This document shows, piece by piece, positions 1 to 10,323 of a stretch of 64,000 nt of DNA. Source of the stretch: CAXBID01 sp963815305 (lineage in GTDB: Bacteria > Bacteroidota > Bacteroidia > Flavobacteriales > Flavobacteriaceae); NCBI GenBank assembly GCA_963815305.1, contig CAWFFW010000001.1:2232001-2296000 (forward strand), given 5' to 3'. The first letter of the stretch is position 1. Each line of letters opens with the position of its first letter. The notes under the pieces were generated by a model. That model ran no database searches. It had not been told where the DNA came from and worked only from the letters and a program-made list of their open reading frames with translations. The position numbers and the translations under genes were made by a program.

Positions 1-3000
1 AGCAGTTGCTGGTTTAGCTTCTCTTGCTACAACAAGGTTTTTATCCTCACGACGTAAAATAGAATTTTCATCTCTTAGCTCACGTGGAGAAATAATCTGA
101 CCCGCTTTAACATTAGTAGAATCTCCAGCATCTTCAATAACTTTCATTCCAAATATTTCATCATTCTCTAAAATAAAGTCTGCTTTATGCACCAATTGAT
201 CTTCTAAGAAGATGGTATCACCAGAATCAATGATTCTAACTTTACGCATCATCTGTCTTACTACAACCTCAAAGTGTTTATCATTAATTTTCACACCTTG
301 TAAACGATATACTTCTTGTACTTCGTTAACCAAATATTGCTGTACCGCTGAAGGTCCTTTAATATTTAAAATATCATTTGGAGTTATAGAACCATCTGAT
401 AAAGGCATACCTGCTTTTACGTAATCATTTTCTTGAACAAGAATTTGATTGGATAATTTAACCAAGTACTTTTTAACTTCACCTAATTTAGATTCTACTA
501 TAATTTCACGATTACCTCTTTTGATTTTTCCAAAAGAAACGACACCGTCTATAGCACTTACTACTGCAGGGTTTGAAGGATTACGTGCTTCAAATAACTC
601 GGTTACACGTGGTAAACCACCTGTAATATCACCTGCTTTTGCAGATTTACGAGGTATTTTAACTAAAATCTTACCTACAATAATTTTCTCACCATCATCG
701 ATCATTAAATGCGCTCCAACTGGTAAGTTGTATGAACGAATAGTTTCACCTTTTCCATCAACAATATGAAGTGTTGGAATAAGTTTTTTGTTTCTAGATT
801 CAGATATTACTTTTTCCTGAAAGCCAGTTTGCTCATCTATTTCAACTTGATACGTGATACCTTGTTCGATGTTTTCATATTTTACTTTACCAGCAAATTC
901 TGAAATAATTACACCGTTATATGGATCCCAAGAACACACAATATCACCTTTACTTAAATTATCGCCATTTTTAACAAAAATGGTAGAACCATAAGGAATA
1001 TTATTTGTGCTTAAAGTAATTCCTGTTTTCTTATCTACTAACTTTAATTCAGACGTACGAGAAATAACGATATCAATCTCTTTACCTTCGTTATCTTGAC
1101 CTTTAACTGTTTTTAAATCTTCAATTTCAGCAATACCATTAAACTTAACGGCTAACTTATTTTCTTCAGATATGTTACCAGCAATACCACCTACGTGGAA
1201 TGTACGAAGTGTTAACTGCGTACCAGGTTCTCCAATAGATTGTGCCGCTACAACTCCAACAGCCTCACCACGTTGTACCATTTTACCAGTAGCCAAATTA
1301 CGTCCGTAACATTTAGCACAAATACCTTGTAGAGCTTCACAGCTTAAAGCAGAGCGTACTTCAACAGCTTCAATAGGAGATGCTTCAATAGATTTCGCAA
1401 TTTTGTCACTTATTAAATCACCAGATGCTACTAATAATTCATCTGTTAGTGGATTATAAACATCGTTTAGAGATACACGACCTACGATTCTCTCTTCTAA
1501 AGTTTCAACAACTTCATCATTTTTCTTTAACGGTTCAACTTCAACACCTCTTAAAGTACCACAATCTTCAGAATTGATGATAACATCTTGAGATACATCA
1601 ACTAGACGACGCGTTAAGTAACCTGCATCGGCAGTTTTAAGTGCTGTATCGGCAAGACCTTTACGAGCACCGTGTGTTGAGATAAAGTATTCTAAAATTG
1701 AAAGTCCTTCTTTAAAGTTTGAAAGAATTGGATTTTCAATAATTTCACCACCACCTGCATTAGATTTTTTAGGTTTTGCCATTAATCCACGCATACCTGT
1801 AAGCTGACGAATCTGTTCTTTAGATCCACGGGCTCCAGAATCAAGCATCATAAACACCGAGTTAAAACCTTGTTGATCTTCACGAATACGTTTCATTGAC
1901 AATTCAGTCAATTCCGCATTTGTAGATGTCCAGATATCAATAACTTGGTTATAACGCTCGTTGTTAGTAATAAGTCCCATATTATAGTTACCCATAATAC
2001 CATCAACTTGCTTATTAGCAGCGTCAATCATACTTTGCTTTTCTGGTGGAATAATAATATCACCTAAACTAAATGATAATCCACCTTGAAATGCAAATTT
2101 AAATCCTAAAGTTCTAATCGCATCTAAGAAATCAGCAGTTTCAGGAACTGAAGTCACTTTAAGAATATCACCAATAATATCTCTTAAAGATTTTTTAGTT
2201 AATACTTGGTTAATATAGCCAGCTGCTTGTGGTACGTTTTGATTAAATAATACTCTACCAACAGTAGTTTCGACAATCATTCTATCTAACTTTCCGTCTT
2301 CATTAATATCAATAGTTCTTACTTTGATACCTGCATTTAAATCAACCATTCCCTCGTTAAAAGCAATTTCTACTTCTTCAGGAGAATAGAATGTTAGGCC
2401 TTCACCTTTTACTTTTACTTCAGCAGTAGACGTACGTAATTTGGTCATGTAATATAGACCGAGCACCATATCTTGAGAAGGCACAGTAACTGGCGAACCA
2501 TTTGCAGGGTTTAAGATATTATGAGATGCCAACATTAATAATTGACATTCTAAAATAGCTTCTGGACCTAATGGTAAATGCACCGCCATTTGATCACCAT
2601 CAAAATCGGCGTTAAATGCCGTACATACTAATGGATGTAACTGTATTGCTTTCCCTTCAATTAATTTTGGTTGGAAAGCTTGTATACCCAAACGGTGTAA
2701 CGTAGGCGCACGGTTAAGTAAAACGGGATGACCTTTTAGAACATTTTCCAAAATATCCCAAACCACAGGCTCTCTTTTATCTATAATTTTCTTTGCAGAT
2801 TTTACAGTTTTGACAATACCTCTTTCAATTAATTTTCTAATGACGAAAGGCTTGTATAATTCGGCTGCCATATCTTTAGGGATACCGCATTCAAATAATT
2901 TTAATTCTGGACCAACCACAATTACGGAACGGGCAGAATAATCAACACGTTTACCCAATAAATTTTGACGGAATCGCCCTTGCTTACCTTTTAGCGAATC

Positions 3001-4035
3001 TGATAAAGATTTTAATGGTCTGTTAGAATCTGTTTTTACTGCAGATGATTTACGTGTGTTGTCAAATAATGAATCTACTGATTCTTGTAACATACGTTTT
3101 TCATTACGTAAAATAACTTCTGGTGCTTTTATCTCAACCAATCGTTTAAGACGGTTGTTTCTAATAATTACACGACGGTATAAATCATTTAAATCAGACG
3201 TTGCAAAACGGCCACCATCTAATGGTACTAATGGTCGTAGTTCTGGCGGGATGATTGGAATAACTTTCATAATCATCCATTCTGGACGATTCTCTCTGTT
3301 ATTGTTTGATTCACGTAATGCTCCAACAACTTGTAAACGTTTTAACGCTTCAGTTTTACGTTGTTTAGACGTTTCTGTATTTGCTTTATGACGTAATTCG
3401 TATGATAACTCTACTAAGTCTATTCGAGATAATAACTCAATTAAACATTCCGCACCCATTTTAGCTAAAAACTTGTTAGGGTCTGTATCATCTAAATACT
3501 GATTATCTTGAGGAAGATCTTCAAGAATATTTAAATATTCTTCTTCTGTTAAGAAATCCATTTTTTGTAATGGTTCTCCTTCTTCATTTTTAGCATTACC
3601 TGGTTGTATAACTACATAACGTTCGTAGTAAATAATCATATCTAATTTCTTAGATGGTAAGCCTAATAAATAACCAATTTTGTTTGGTAAAGAACGGAAA
3701 TACCAGATATGAGCAACAGGAACCACTAAATTAATGTGCCCTACACGATCTCTACGTACTTTCTTTTCAGTTACTTCAACACCACAACGGTCACAAACTA
3801 TACCTTTGTAACGTATTCTTTTATATTTACCACAAGCACATTCATAATCCTTTACAGGACCAAAAATACGCTCACAGAACAAACCATCACGTTCTGGTTT
3901 GTGAGTTCGATAATTGATAGTTTCTGGTTTTAAAACCTCACCTCTAGATTCTGCTAAAATAGACTCTGGTGATGCTAAACCAATTGAGATTTTATTAAAT
4001 CTCCTTACTGTATTCTTATCTTGTTTTCTTGCCAT
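1..4035 (-). CDS. rpoC: DNA-directed RNA polymerase subunit beta' (partial, 3' end off the window)
   Basis: Catalytic beta' subunit of RNA polymerase. The frame is open from ATG at 4035 (MARKQDKNTVRRFNK) to the left edge, about 1345 codons; bacteroidete beta' is about 1430 residues, so only the C-terminal tail is missing. Visible hallmarks are the N-terminal zinc site (CACGKY...CDRCG, about residues 66-85), the catalytic NADFDGDQMAVH loop near residue 470, and the second zinc cluster (CGTLRG...CAKCYGR, about 825-910). It lies 80 bp downstream of rpoB on the same strand, the normal rpoBC order, with no terminator seen between them. Confidence 0.98.
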   Translation of the reverse strand, partial: MARKQDKNTVRRFNKISIGLASPESILAESRGEVLKPETINYRTHKPERDGLFCERIFGPVKDYECACGKYKRIRYKGIVCDRCGVEVTEKKVRRDRVGHINLVVPVAHIWYFRSLPNKIGYLLGLPSKKLDMIIYYERYVVIQPGNAKNEEGEPLQKMDFLTEEEYLNILEDLPQDNQYLDDTDPNKFLAKMGAECLIELLSRIDLVELSYELRHKANTETSKQRKTEALKRLQVVGALRESNNNRENRPEWMIMKVIPIIPPELRPLVPLDGGRFATSDLNDLYRRVIIRNNRLKRLVEIKAPEVILRNEKRMLQESVDSLFDNTRKSSAVKTDSNRPLKSLSDSLKGKQGRFRQNLLGKRVDYSARSVIVVGPELKLFECGIPKDMAAELYKPFVIRKLIERGIVKTVKSAKKIIDKREPVVWDILENVLKGHPVLLNRAPTLHRLGIQAFQPKLIEGKAIQLHPLVCTAFNADFDGDQMAVHLPLGPEAILECQLLMLASHNILNPANGSPVTVPSQDMVLGLYYMTKLRTSTAEVKVKGEGLTFYSPEEVEIAFNEGMVDLNAGIKVRTIDINEDGKLDRMIVETTVGRVLFNQNVPQAAGYINQVLTKKSLRDIIGDILKVTSVPETADFLDAIRTLGFKFAFQGGLSFSLGDIIIPPEKQSMIDAANKQVDGIMGNYNMGLITNNERYNQVIDIWTSTNAELTELSMKRIREDQQGFNSVFMMLDSGARGSKEQIRQLTGMRGLMAKPKKSNAGGGEIIENPILSNFKEGLSILEYFISTHGARKGLADTALKTADAGYLTRRLVDVSQDVIINSEDCGTLRGVEVEPLKKNDEVVETLEERIVGRVSLNDVYNPLTDELLVASGDLISDKIAKSIEASPIEAVEVRSALSCEALQGICAKCYGRNLATGKMVQRGEAVGVVAAQSIGEPGTQLTLRTFHVGGIAGNISEENKLAVKFNGIAEIEDLKTVKGQDNEGKEIDIVISRTSELKLVDKKTGITLSTNNIPYGSTIFVKNGDNLSKGDIVCSWDPYNGVIISEFAGKVKYENIEQGITYQVEIDEQTGFQEKVISESRNKKLIPTLHIVDGKGETIRSYNLPVGAHLMIDDGEKIIVGKILVKIPRKSAKAGDITGGLPRVTELFEARNPSNPAVVSAIDGVVSFGKIKRGNREIIVESKLGEVKKYLVKLSNQILVQENDYVKAGMPLSDGSITPNDILNIKGPSAVQQYLVNEVQEVYRLQGVKINDKHFEVVVRQMMRKVRIIDSGDTIFLEDQLVHKADFILENDEIFGMKVIEDAGDSTNVKAGQIISPRELRDENSILRREDKNLVVAREAKPATA

Positions 4036-4115
4036 GTTTTTTTTGTCTTCAGTTTTAGTCTCAATATAAAGAAGCGTTATTAAAGCTAGCTAGATATTGC
4101 GATTGCAAACTATTT

Positions 4116-7100
4116 TTATTCCTCTAATCTGATATCCAATCCTAAACCTTTCAATTCGTGCATAAGTACGTTGAATGATTCTGGTAATCCTGGATCTGGC
4201 ATTGGTTCACCTTTTACTATAGCTTCGTACGTTTTAGCTCTACCAATAACATCATCAGATTTTACGGTTAAAATCTCTCGTAAGGTACTTGATGCTCCAT
4301 AAGCCTCAAGTGCCCAAACTTCCATCTCACCAAAACGCTGACCACCAAATTGTGCTTTACCACCAAGAGGTTGTTGTGTAATTAATGAGTAAGGTCCTAT
4401 AGAACGTGCATGCATTTTATCATCTACCATATGTCCTAGTTTCAACATATATATCACACCAACGGTTGCTGGTTGATCGAAACGTTGACCTGTTCCACCA
4501 TCATATAAATACGTATGGCCATATCTTGGAATTCCAGCTTCATCTGTAAATTCGTTAATTTGATCTATGGTAGCACCATCAAAAATTGGAGTAGCATACG
4601 TACGATCTAATTTTTGACCTGCCCAACCAAGAACAGTTTCATAAATCTGACCAATATTCATACGAGATGGTACACCCAATGGATTTAATACAATATCAAC
4701 AGGTGTTCCATCTTCTAAGAATGGCATATCTTCTTGACGGACGATACGCGCAACAATACCTTTGTTACCGTGGCGTCCTGCCATTTTATCTCCCACTTTA
4801 AGTTTACGCTTTTTAGCGATATAAACTTTAGCCAATTTGATAATACCTGCTGGCAATTCATCACCTACAGAAATAGTGAATTTCTCACGTCTTAAAGAAC
4901 CTTGTAAATCGTTTTCCTTAATTTTATAATTGTGAATTAAATCAGCAACTAGTTGATTTGTGTGGTCATCAGTAGTCCATTTTCCAGACACTAAATGCGC
5001 ATAATCATCAACAGCATTTAACATTTTCAGTGTGAACTTTTTGCCTTTTGGCAATACTTCCTCACCTAAATCATTAAAAATACCTTGAGCTGTTTTACCA
5101 TTTACGATATTGAATAGTTTTTCAATTAAAACATCTTTTAAATCATCAAACTTTCTGTCATATTGTATTTCTAAAGCTAAAATATCATCCTTATCTTGAG
5201 CTCTCTTTCGCTTGTCTTTTACTGCTCTTGCGAATAATTTTTTCTCAATTACCACACCATGTAATGAAGGTGACGCTTTTAAAGATGCATCTTTTACATC
5301 ACCAGCTTTATCTCCAAATATAGCACGCAATAATTTTTCTTCAGGTGTTGGATCTGATTCTCCCTTAGGGGTAATTTTACCAATAAGGATATCGCCAGGT
5401 TTAACCTCAGCACCAACACGTATCATTCCGTTTTCATCCAAATCTTTCGTAGCTTCTTCAGAAACGTTAGGAATATCATTCGTTAATTCTTCATTTCCTA
5501 ATTTGGTATCTCTAACTTCTAATGAATACTCATCGATATGAATTGAAGTAAAAATATCTTCACGGACCACTTTTTCAGAAATTACAATCGCATCCTCAAA
5601 GTTATACCCTTTCCAAGGCATAAATGCTACTTTCATATTTCTACCTAAAGCTAATTCTCCTTTTTGTGTCGCATAACCTTCACATAACACTTGGCCTTTA
5701 GTAACCTTGTCGCCTTTAACCACAATTGGTTTTAGGTTGATAGAAGTACCTTGGTTTGTTTTTCTGAATTTAACTAATTGATAAATTTTAATATCGCTAT
5801 CAAAACTTACTTTAGCTTCATCTTCAGTACGAGCATATTTAATTTTAATTTCATTGGCATCTACATAAAGTACTTCGCCTTCACCTTCTGCGTTGATTAA
5901 AACACGAGAATCTGAAGCAACTTGACGTTCTAGACCTGTTCCAACAATTGGTGCTTGTGGCAACAATAATGGAACTGCTTGACGCATCATGTTAGATCCC
6001 ATCAAGGCTCTGTTTGCATCATCATGTTCTAAGAACGGAATTAGAGATGCTGATATAGACGAAATTTGGTTTGGTGCAACATCTGTATAATGTAATCCTT
6101 TCGGATCAATTACAGGGAAGTCACCTTCCATCCTTGCAATAACCTTATCATGTAAGATGGTTCCTTTTTCGTCAACTTTTACAGTGGCTTGGGCTATTAA
6201 TTTATCTTCTTCTTCTTCAGCACTTAAATACGTTGGTGGATTTTTAATATCAACAACACCATCCGTTACTTTTCTGTATGGAGTTTCAATGAATCCCATT
6301 GAATTCACTTTAGCAAATACTGATAGTGAAGATATTAAACCAATATTCGGTCCTTCTGGTGTTTCTATAGGACAAAGTCTTCCGTAGTGCGTATAGTGAA
6401 CATCACGAACCTCAAAACCTGCTCTTTCTCTTGATAAACCTCCTGGTCCAAGAGCTGATAGACGACGCTTATGCGTAATTTCAGCTAGTGGATTGGTTTG
6501 ATCCATAAACTGAGATAACTGGTTTGTTCCAAAGAATGAATTAATGACAGACGATAACGTTTTGGCATTAATTAAATCTATTGGTGTAAACACCTCATTA
6601 TCTCGAACATTCATGCGTTCACGAATAGTACGTGCCATACGTGCCAAACCTACCCCAAATTGAGAAGATAATTGTTCACCAACAGTTCGTACACGACGGT
6701 TTGATAAGTGATCAATATCATCAATCTCTGCTTTAGAGTTGATAAGCTCGATTAAATATTTTATAATAGTTATGATATCTTCTTTGGTAAGCACTTGCTT
6801 ATCCATACCGATATCAAGACCTAATTTTTTGTTCATTCTATAACGCCCAACCTCTCCTAAAGAGTAACGTTGATCACTAAAGAATAATTTATCTATAATA
6901 CCACGTGCTGTTTCCTCATCTGGCGGCTCAGCATTACGTAATTGTCTATAAATATGTTCAACAGCCTCTTTTTCTGAGTTTGTTGGATCTTTTTGAAGTG
7001 TATTGTGGATAATTGCATAATCCCCTTGCTCTGAAGTTTCTTTGTGTAAAAGAATCGTTTTTACATCTGCTTCAAGAATTTCCTCAATATTATCTTTATC

Positions 7101-7928
7101 TAAAACAGTATCACGATCAAGTACAATCTCGTTACGCTCGATAGACACTACTTCGCCAGTATCTTCATCAACGAAATCCTCATGCCAAGTATTTAATACA
7201 CGGGCAGCTAATTTTCTTCCTAAGTATTTTTTTAATCCAGATTTTGACACCTTAACTTCTTCAGCTAAGTCAAAAATCTCTAAAATATCTTTATCACGCT
7301 CAAATCCAATAGCACGAAAAAGGGTAGTAACAGGTAATTTTTTCTTTCTATCGATGTATGCGTACATCACTTGGTTGATATCTGTAGCAAACTCAATCCA
7401 AGATCCTTTGAATGGTATAACTCTTGCTGAATATAATTTAGTTCCATTAGCATGGAAAGATTGACCGAAGAAAACTCCTGGTGAGCGGTGTAATTGAGAT
7501 ACTACAACACGCTCTGCACCATTAATACAAAAAGTACCAGATGGCGTCATGTAAGGTATAGTTCCTAAGTACACATCTTGAACAATAGTTTCGAAATCTT
7601 CATGCTCAGGATCTGTACAATATAACTTTAACCTTGCCTTTAGCGGAACGCTATAAGTAAGTCCTCTTTCAATACACTCTTCAATGGCGTATCTTGGTGG
7701 ATCTACGAAGTAATCTAAAAATTCTAAAACGAATTGATTACGTGAATCTGTAATTGGAAAGTTTTCCATGAAGGTATTGTAAAGACCTTCATCTCCTCTT
7801 TCATCTGATTTAGTTTCTAATTGGAAAAAATCCTGAAAGGATTTTATCTGAATATCCAAGAAATCTGGATAGTCTGTCTTATTTACAATAGACGAGAAAT
7901 TTAATCTTTCAGCTTGTGTTGATAACAT
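4116..7928 (-). CDS. rpoB: DNA-directed RNA polymerase subunit beta
   Basis: Beta subunit of RNA polymerase, about 1270 residues, normal for Bacteroidota. The rifampicin-pocket region (SQFMDQTNPLAEITHKRR...GPGGLSRERAGFEVRD) and the conserved C-terminal GGKAQFGGQRFGEMEVWALEA stretch are intact. The open frame can be read from a TTG at 7931, but the adjacent ATG at 7928 (MLSTQAERLNF) is the better start and matches the usual N-terminus. Co-transcribed with rplL upstream (191-bp gap) and rpoC downstream. Confidence 0.98.
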   Translation of the reverse strand: MLSTQAERLNFSSIVNKTDYPDFLDIQIKSFQDFFQLETKSDERGDEGLYNTFMENFPITDSRNQFVLEFLDYFVDPPRYAIEECIERGLTYSVPLKARLKLYCTDPEHEDFETIVQDVYLGTIPYMTPSGTFCINGAERVVVSQLHRSPGVFFGQSFHANGTKLYSARVIPFKGSWIEFATDINQVMYAYIDRKKKLPVTTLFRAIGFERDKDILEIFDLAEEVKVSKSGLKKYLGRKLAARVLNTWHEDFVDEDTGEVVSIERNEIVLDRDTVLDKDNIEEILEADVKTILLHKETSEQGDYAIIHNTLQKDPTNSEKEAVEHIYRQLRNAEPPDEETARGIIDKLFFSDQRYSLGEVGRYRMNKKLGLDIGMDKQVLTKEDIITIIKYLIELINSKAEIDDIDHLSNRRVRTVGEQLSSQFGVGLARMARTIRERMNVRDNEVFTPIDLINAKTLSSVINSFFGTNQLSQFMDQTNPLAEITHKRRLSALGPGGLSRERAGFEVRDVHYTHYGRLCPIETPEGPNIGLISSLSVFAKVNSMGFIETPYRKVTDGVVDIKNPPTYLSAEEEEDKLIAQATVKVDEKGTILHDKVIARMEGDFPVIDPKGLHYTDVAPNQISSISASLIPFLEHDDANRALMGSNMMRQAVPLLLPQAPIVGTGLERQVASDSRVLINAEGEGEVLYVDANEIKIKYARTEDEAKVSFDSDIKIYQLVKFRKTNQGTSINLKPIVVKGDKVTKGQVLCEGYATQKGELALGRNMKVAFMPWKGYNFEDAIVISEKVVREDIFTSIHIDEYSLEVRDTKLGNEELTNDIPNVSEEATKDLDENGMIRVGAEVKPGDILIGKITPKGESDPTPEEKLLRAIFGDKAGDVKDASLKASPSLHGVVIEKKLFARAVKDKRKRAQDKDDILALEIQYDRKFDDLKDVLIEKLFNIVNGKTAQGIFNDLGEEVLPKGKKFTLKMLNAVDDYAHLVSGKWTTDDHTNQLVADLIHNYKIKENDLQGSLRREKFTISVGDELPAGIIKLAKVYIAKKRKLKVGDKMAGRHGNKGIVARIVRQEDMPFLEDGTPVDIVLNPLGVPSRMNIGQIYETVLGWAGQKLDRTYATPIFDGATIDQINEFTDEAGIPRYGHTYLYDGGTGQRFDQPATVGVIYMLKLGHMVDDKMHARSIGPYSLITQQPLGGKAQFGGQRFGEMEVWALEAYGASSTLREILTVKSDDVIGRAKTYEAIVKGEPMPDPGLPESFNVLMHELKGLGLDIRLEE

Positions 7929-8058
7929 CAATGGACGGAATTATGATTAAAAAAATAGTGATAGTGCTTTTTATACACTCTTTAAATAGCCAAAATAGTC
8001 TTAGCTATTTACATGCCATTTCAAAATTTATTCGAGTATATGATTATATACACGAAAT

Positions 8059-8090
8059 GGTCTAGGCCTTAAAACAAATTGTTCTAGACC
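8059..8090 (-). other. Hairpin in the rplL-rpoB intergenic spacer
   Basis: GGTCTAG (8059-8065) pairs perfectly with CTAGACC (8084-8090) around an 18-nt loop. No U-run follows on the minus strand, so it is not a classical terminator. In many bacteria the rplL-rpoB spacer carries an attenuator or RNase processing site that lowers rpoBC output relative to ribosomal proteins; this hairpin is placed for such a role, which is inference. Confidence 0.4.
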
Positions 8091-8119
8091 TAAACCTTTA
8101 TGTGTTTTGGATGTTAAGC

Positions 8120-8497
8120 TTACTTAAGCTCAACCTCTGCTCCAGCCTCTTCTAATTGAGCTTTTAAAGCTTCAGCTTCATCTTTAGAAACTGCTTCTTT
8201 GATAGGACTTGGTGCATCATCAACTAAACCTTTAGCTTCTTTTAAACCTAAACCAGTTAATTCTTTAACTAATTTTACAACAGCTAATTTAGAACCACCT
8301 GCCGCTTTTAAAATAACGTCGAATTCAGTTTGAGCTTCTTCAGCAGCGTCTCCACCACCTGCAGCAGGACCAGCCATTGCTACTGCAGCAGCAGCAGGCT
8401 CGATACCGTACTCATCTTTTAATATAGTTGCTAACTCATTTACTTCTTTTACAGTAAGGTTAACTAATTGTTCTGCGAAATCTTTTAAATCTGCCAT
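8120..8497 (-). CDS. rplL: 50S ribosomal protein L7/L12 (bL12)
   Basis: Stalk protein of the large ribosomal subunit that recruits translational GTPases. 125 residues: an N-terminal dimerisation segment, an Ala/Gly-rich hinge around residues 36-55, and the C-terminal GTPase-binding domain with KxxGLKEAKGLVDDAP and the acidic end. Lies 62 bp downstream of rplJ, whose product anchors L12 dimers, in the standard rplJL-rpoBC arrangement. Confidence 0.98.
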   Translation of the reverse strand: MADLKDFAEQLVNLTVKEVNELATILKDEYGIEPAAAAVAMAGPAAGGGDAAEEAQTEFDVILKAAGGSKLAVVKLVKELTGLGLKEAKGLVDDAPSPIKEAVSKDEAEALKAQLEEAGAEVELK

Positions 8498-8559
8498 TTT
8501 TCTATCGTTTTAATAAATTTTAATAATATAATTGTAATAAAGTGCGTACTTTTTTAATA

Positions 8560-9081
8560 CTATCCTTCTTTTTCAGATAGTGTTTTGATAATCCCTGCGA
8601 GTTTTCCACCACTTGATTTAAGTGCTGAAATAACATTTTTAGCAGGAGATTGTAACAATCCGATAATTTCTCCTAACAATTCTTCTTTAGACTTGATATC
8701 TACTAACATGTCTAATTGATTGTCGCCAATGTAAACTGCTTCCTCAATAAAAGCACCTTTCAATAAGGGCTTATCTGATTTTTTTCTGAAAGCTTTAATT
8801 ACTTTAGCTGGAGCATTTCCAGTTTCTGAATACATTACTGAAGTGTTCCCTTTCAAAACAGAAGGAAGATTTCCGAAATCTCTATCAGAAGCCTCCATTG
8901 CTTTTTCAAGTAGCGTATTCTTAACAACTGCTAACTTAATGTTTGCCTTAAAACAAGCTCTTCTTAAGTTTGAAGTAGTATCTGCATTTAATCCTGAAAT
9001 ATCAGCTAAATAAATATTAGCATTATCAGCTAATTCTGCAGTTAAAACTTCAATTACTTGTGATTTTTCTTCTCTAGTCAT
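8560..9081 (-). CDS. rplJ: 50S ribosomal protein L10 (uL10)
   Basis: Stalk base protein that binds 23S rRNA and carries L7/L12 dimers. 173 residues, normal length, starting MTREEKSQVIEVLTAEL. Only 19 bp separate it from rplA, so there is no room for a separate L10 leader; expression depends on upstream promoters of the tuf-secE-nusG-rplKAJL block. Confidence 0.98.
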   Translation of the reverse strand: MTREEKSQVIEVLTAELADNANIYLADISGLNADTTSNLRRACFKANIKLAVVKNTLLEKAMEASDRDFGNLPSVLKGNTSVMYSETGNAPAKVIKAFRKKSDKPLLKGAFIEEAVYIGDNQLDMLVDIKSKEELLGEIIGLLQSPAKNVISALKSSGGKLAGIIKTLSEKEG

Positions 9082-9100
9082 AATAAAAGTATTTAACTAA

Positions 9101-9790
9101 TTAACCTATTTTAGGATCAACAGCTACACTAGGGCTCATAGTGCTAGACATATAAATGCTTTTCACATATATTCCTTTTGAAGCAGTTGGTTTTAGTTTT
9201 AATAATGTTGTTAATAATTCATTTGCATTACCTGCAATTTTATCTGCACTAAATGATGCTTTTCCTATAGCAGCGTGTACAATACCCGTTTTATCAACTT
9301 TAAAGTCAATTTTACCAGCTTTCACTTCCGTTACAGCTTTAGCTACATCCATAGTTACTGTACCTGTTTTTGGGTTAGGCATTAAGCCACGAGGACCTAA
9401 TACACGTCCTAAAGGACCTAATTTACCCATAACACTTGGCATTGTAATAATAACATCTACGTCTGTCCAACCATTCTTGATTTTATCAAGGTATTCATCT
9501 AAACCAACATAATCTGCACCAGCTTCTTTAGCTTCTGCTTCTTTATCTGGTGTTACCAATGCTAATACTTTAACGTCTTTACCAGTACCATGTGGCAGCG
9601 ATACAACACCTCTTACCATTTGGTTTGCTTTTCTAGGGTCTACTCCTAAACGCACTGCTAAATCTACTGATGCATCAAACTTTGTGCTAGTAATTTCTTT
9701 TATTAATGCTGATGCTTCATCAACAGAATAAAGTTTACCTTTTTCTATTTTCGCTGCAGCTTCTTTTTGCTTTTTTGTTAATCTTGCCAT
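9101..9790 (-). CDS. rplA: 50S ribosomal protein L1 (uL1)
   Basis: L1 stalk protein of the 50S subunit, involved in E-site tRNA release. 229 residues, normal length, with the signature region GPLGRVLGPRGLMPNPKTGT (about residues 124-143). In many bacteria L1 represses its own rplKA mRNA; no clear L1-binding leader is seen here. Co-directional with rplK, 20-bp gap. Confidence 0.98.
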   Translation of the reverse strand: MARLTKKQKEAAAKIEKGKLYSVDEASALIKEITSTKFDASVDLAVRLGVDPRKANQMVRGVVSLPHGTGKDVKVLALVTPDKEAEAKEAGADYVGLDEYLDKIKNGWTDVDVIITMPSVMGKLGPLGRVLGPRGLMPNPKTGTVTMDVAKAVTEVKAGKIDFKVDKTGIVHAAIGKASFSADKIAGNANELLTTLLKLKPTASKGIYVKSIYMSSTMSPSVAVDPKIG

Positions 9791-9810
9791 TTTATAATGT
9801 CTTTAATAGA

Positions 9811-10248
9811 TTAAGAAGGAAATTTTCCCGTTACGGTTATTCCCATCGATCTTGCTGTACCAGCAACCATTTTCATAGCAGACTCTGTAGTAAACGCATT
9901 TAAGTCTACCATTTTGTCCTCTGCGATGGTTTTAACCTGATCCCAAGAAACTTTAGCTACTTTTTTTCGGTTTGGTTCTCCCGAACCCTTCTTTAATTTG
10001 ACCGCTTCTAATAATTGTACTGCAGCCGGAGGAGTCTTAATTACAAAGTCAAATGATTTGTCTTTGTAAACAGAGATAACCACTGGTAATACTTTACCAG
10101 CTTTATCTTGAGTTCTAGCATTAAATTGCTTACAGAACTCCATAATATTAACTCCAGCAGCACCTAAAGCGGGTCCAACCGGTGGCGATGGATTCGCAGC
10201 ACCTCCCCGAACTTGTAACTTAACTACTTTACCTAATTCTTTTGCCAT
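9811..10248 (-). CDS. rplK: 50S ribosomal protein L11 (uL11)
   Basis: Component of the GTPase-associated centre. 145 residues with the N-terminal VKLQVRGGAANPSPPVGPALG proline-rich segment and the C-terminal rRNA-binding domain ending RSMGITVTGKF. Follows nusG by 75 bp in the standard secE-nusG-rplK-rplA order. Confidence 0.98.
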   Translation of the reverse strand: MAKELGKVVKLQVRGGAANPSPPVGPALGAAGVNIMEFCKQFNARTQDKAGKVLPVVISVYKDKSFDFVIKTPPAAVQLLEAVKLKKGSGEPNRKKVAKVSWDQVKTIAEDKMVDLNAFTTESAMKMVAGTARSMGITVTGKFPS

Positions 10249-10323
10249 TTTTAATAATTTAGTTTGATACGCTTTTTAAAATTGGAAGCAAAAAAGCATA
10301 TCATTTATATAGTGTAACAATTA

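Noticed and set aside
212..3933. Several plus-strand open frames opposite rpoC (for example 212-424, 449-769, 3056-3391)
   Set aside because: They are antisense shadows of rpoC, with no family resemblance and no promoters.
5212..7464. Plus-strand open frames opposite rpoB
   Set aside because: Shadows of a highly conserved gene; compositions follow the antisense codons.
8500..8559. L10/L12 leader or other riboswitch-like structure in the ribosomal block
   Set aside because: Spacers are too short or lack convincing structure; only the rplL-rpoB hairpin is reported.
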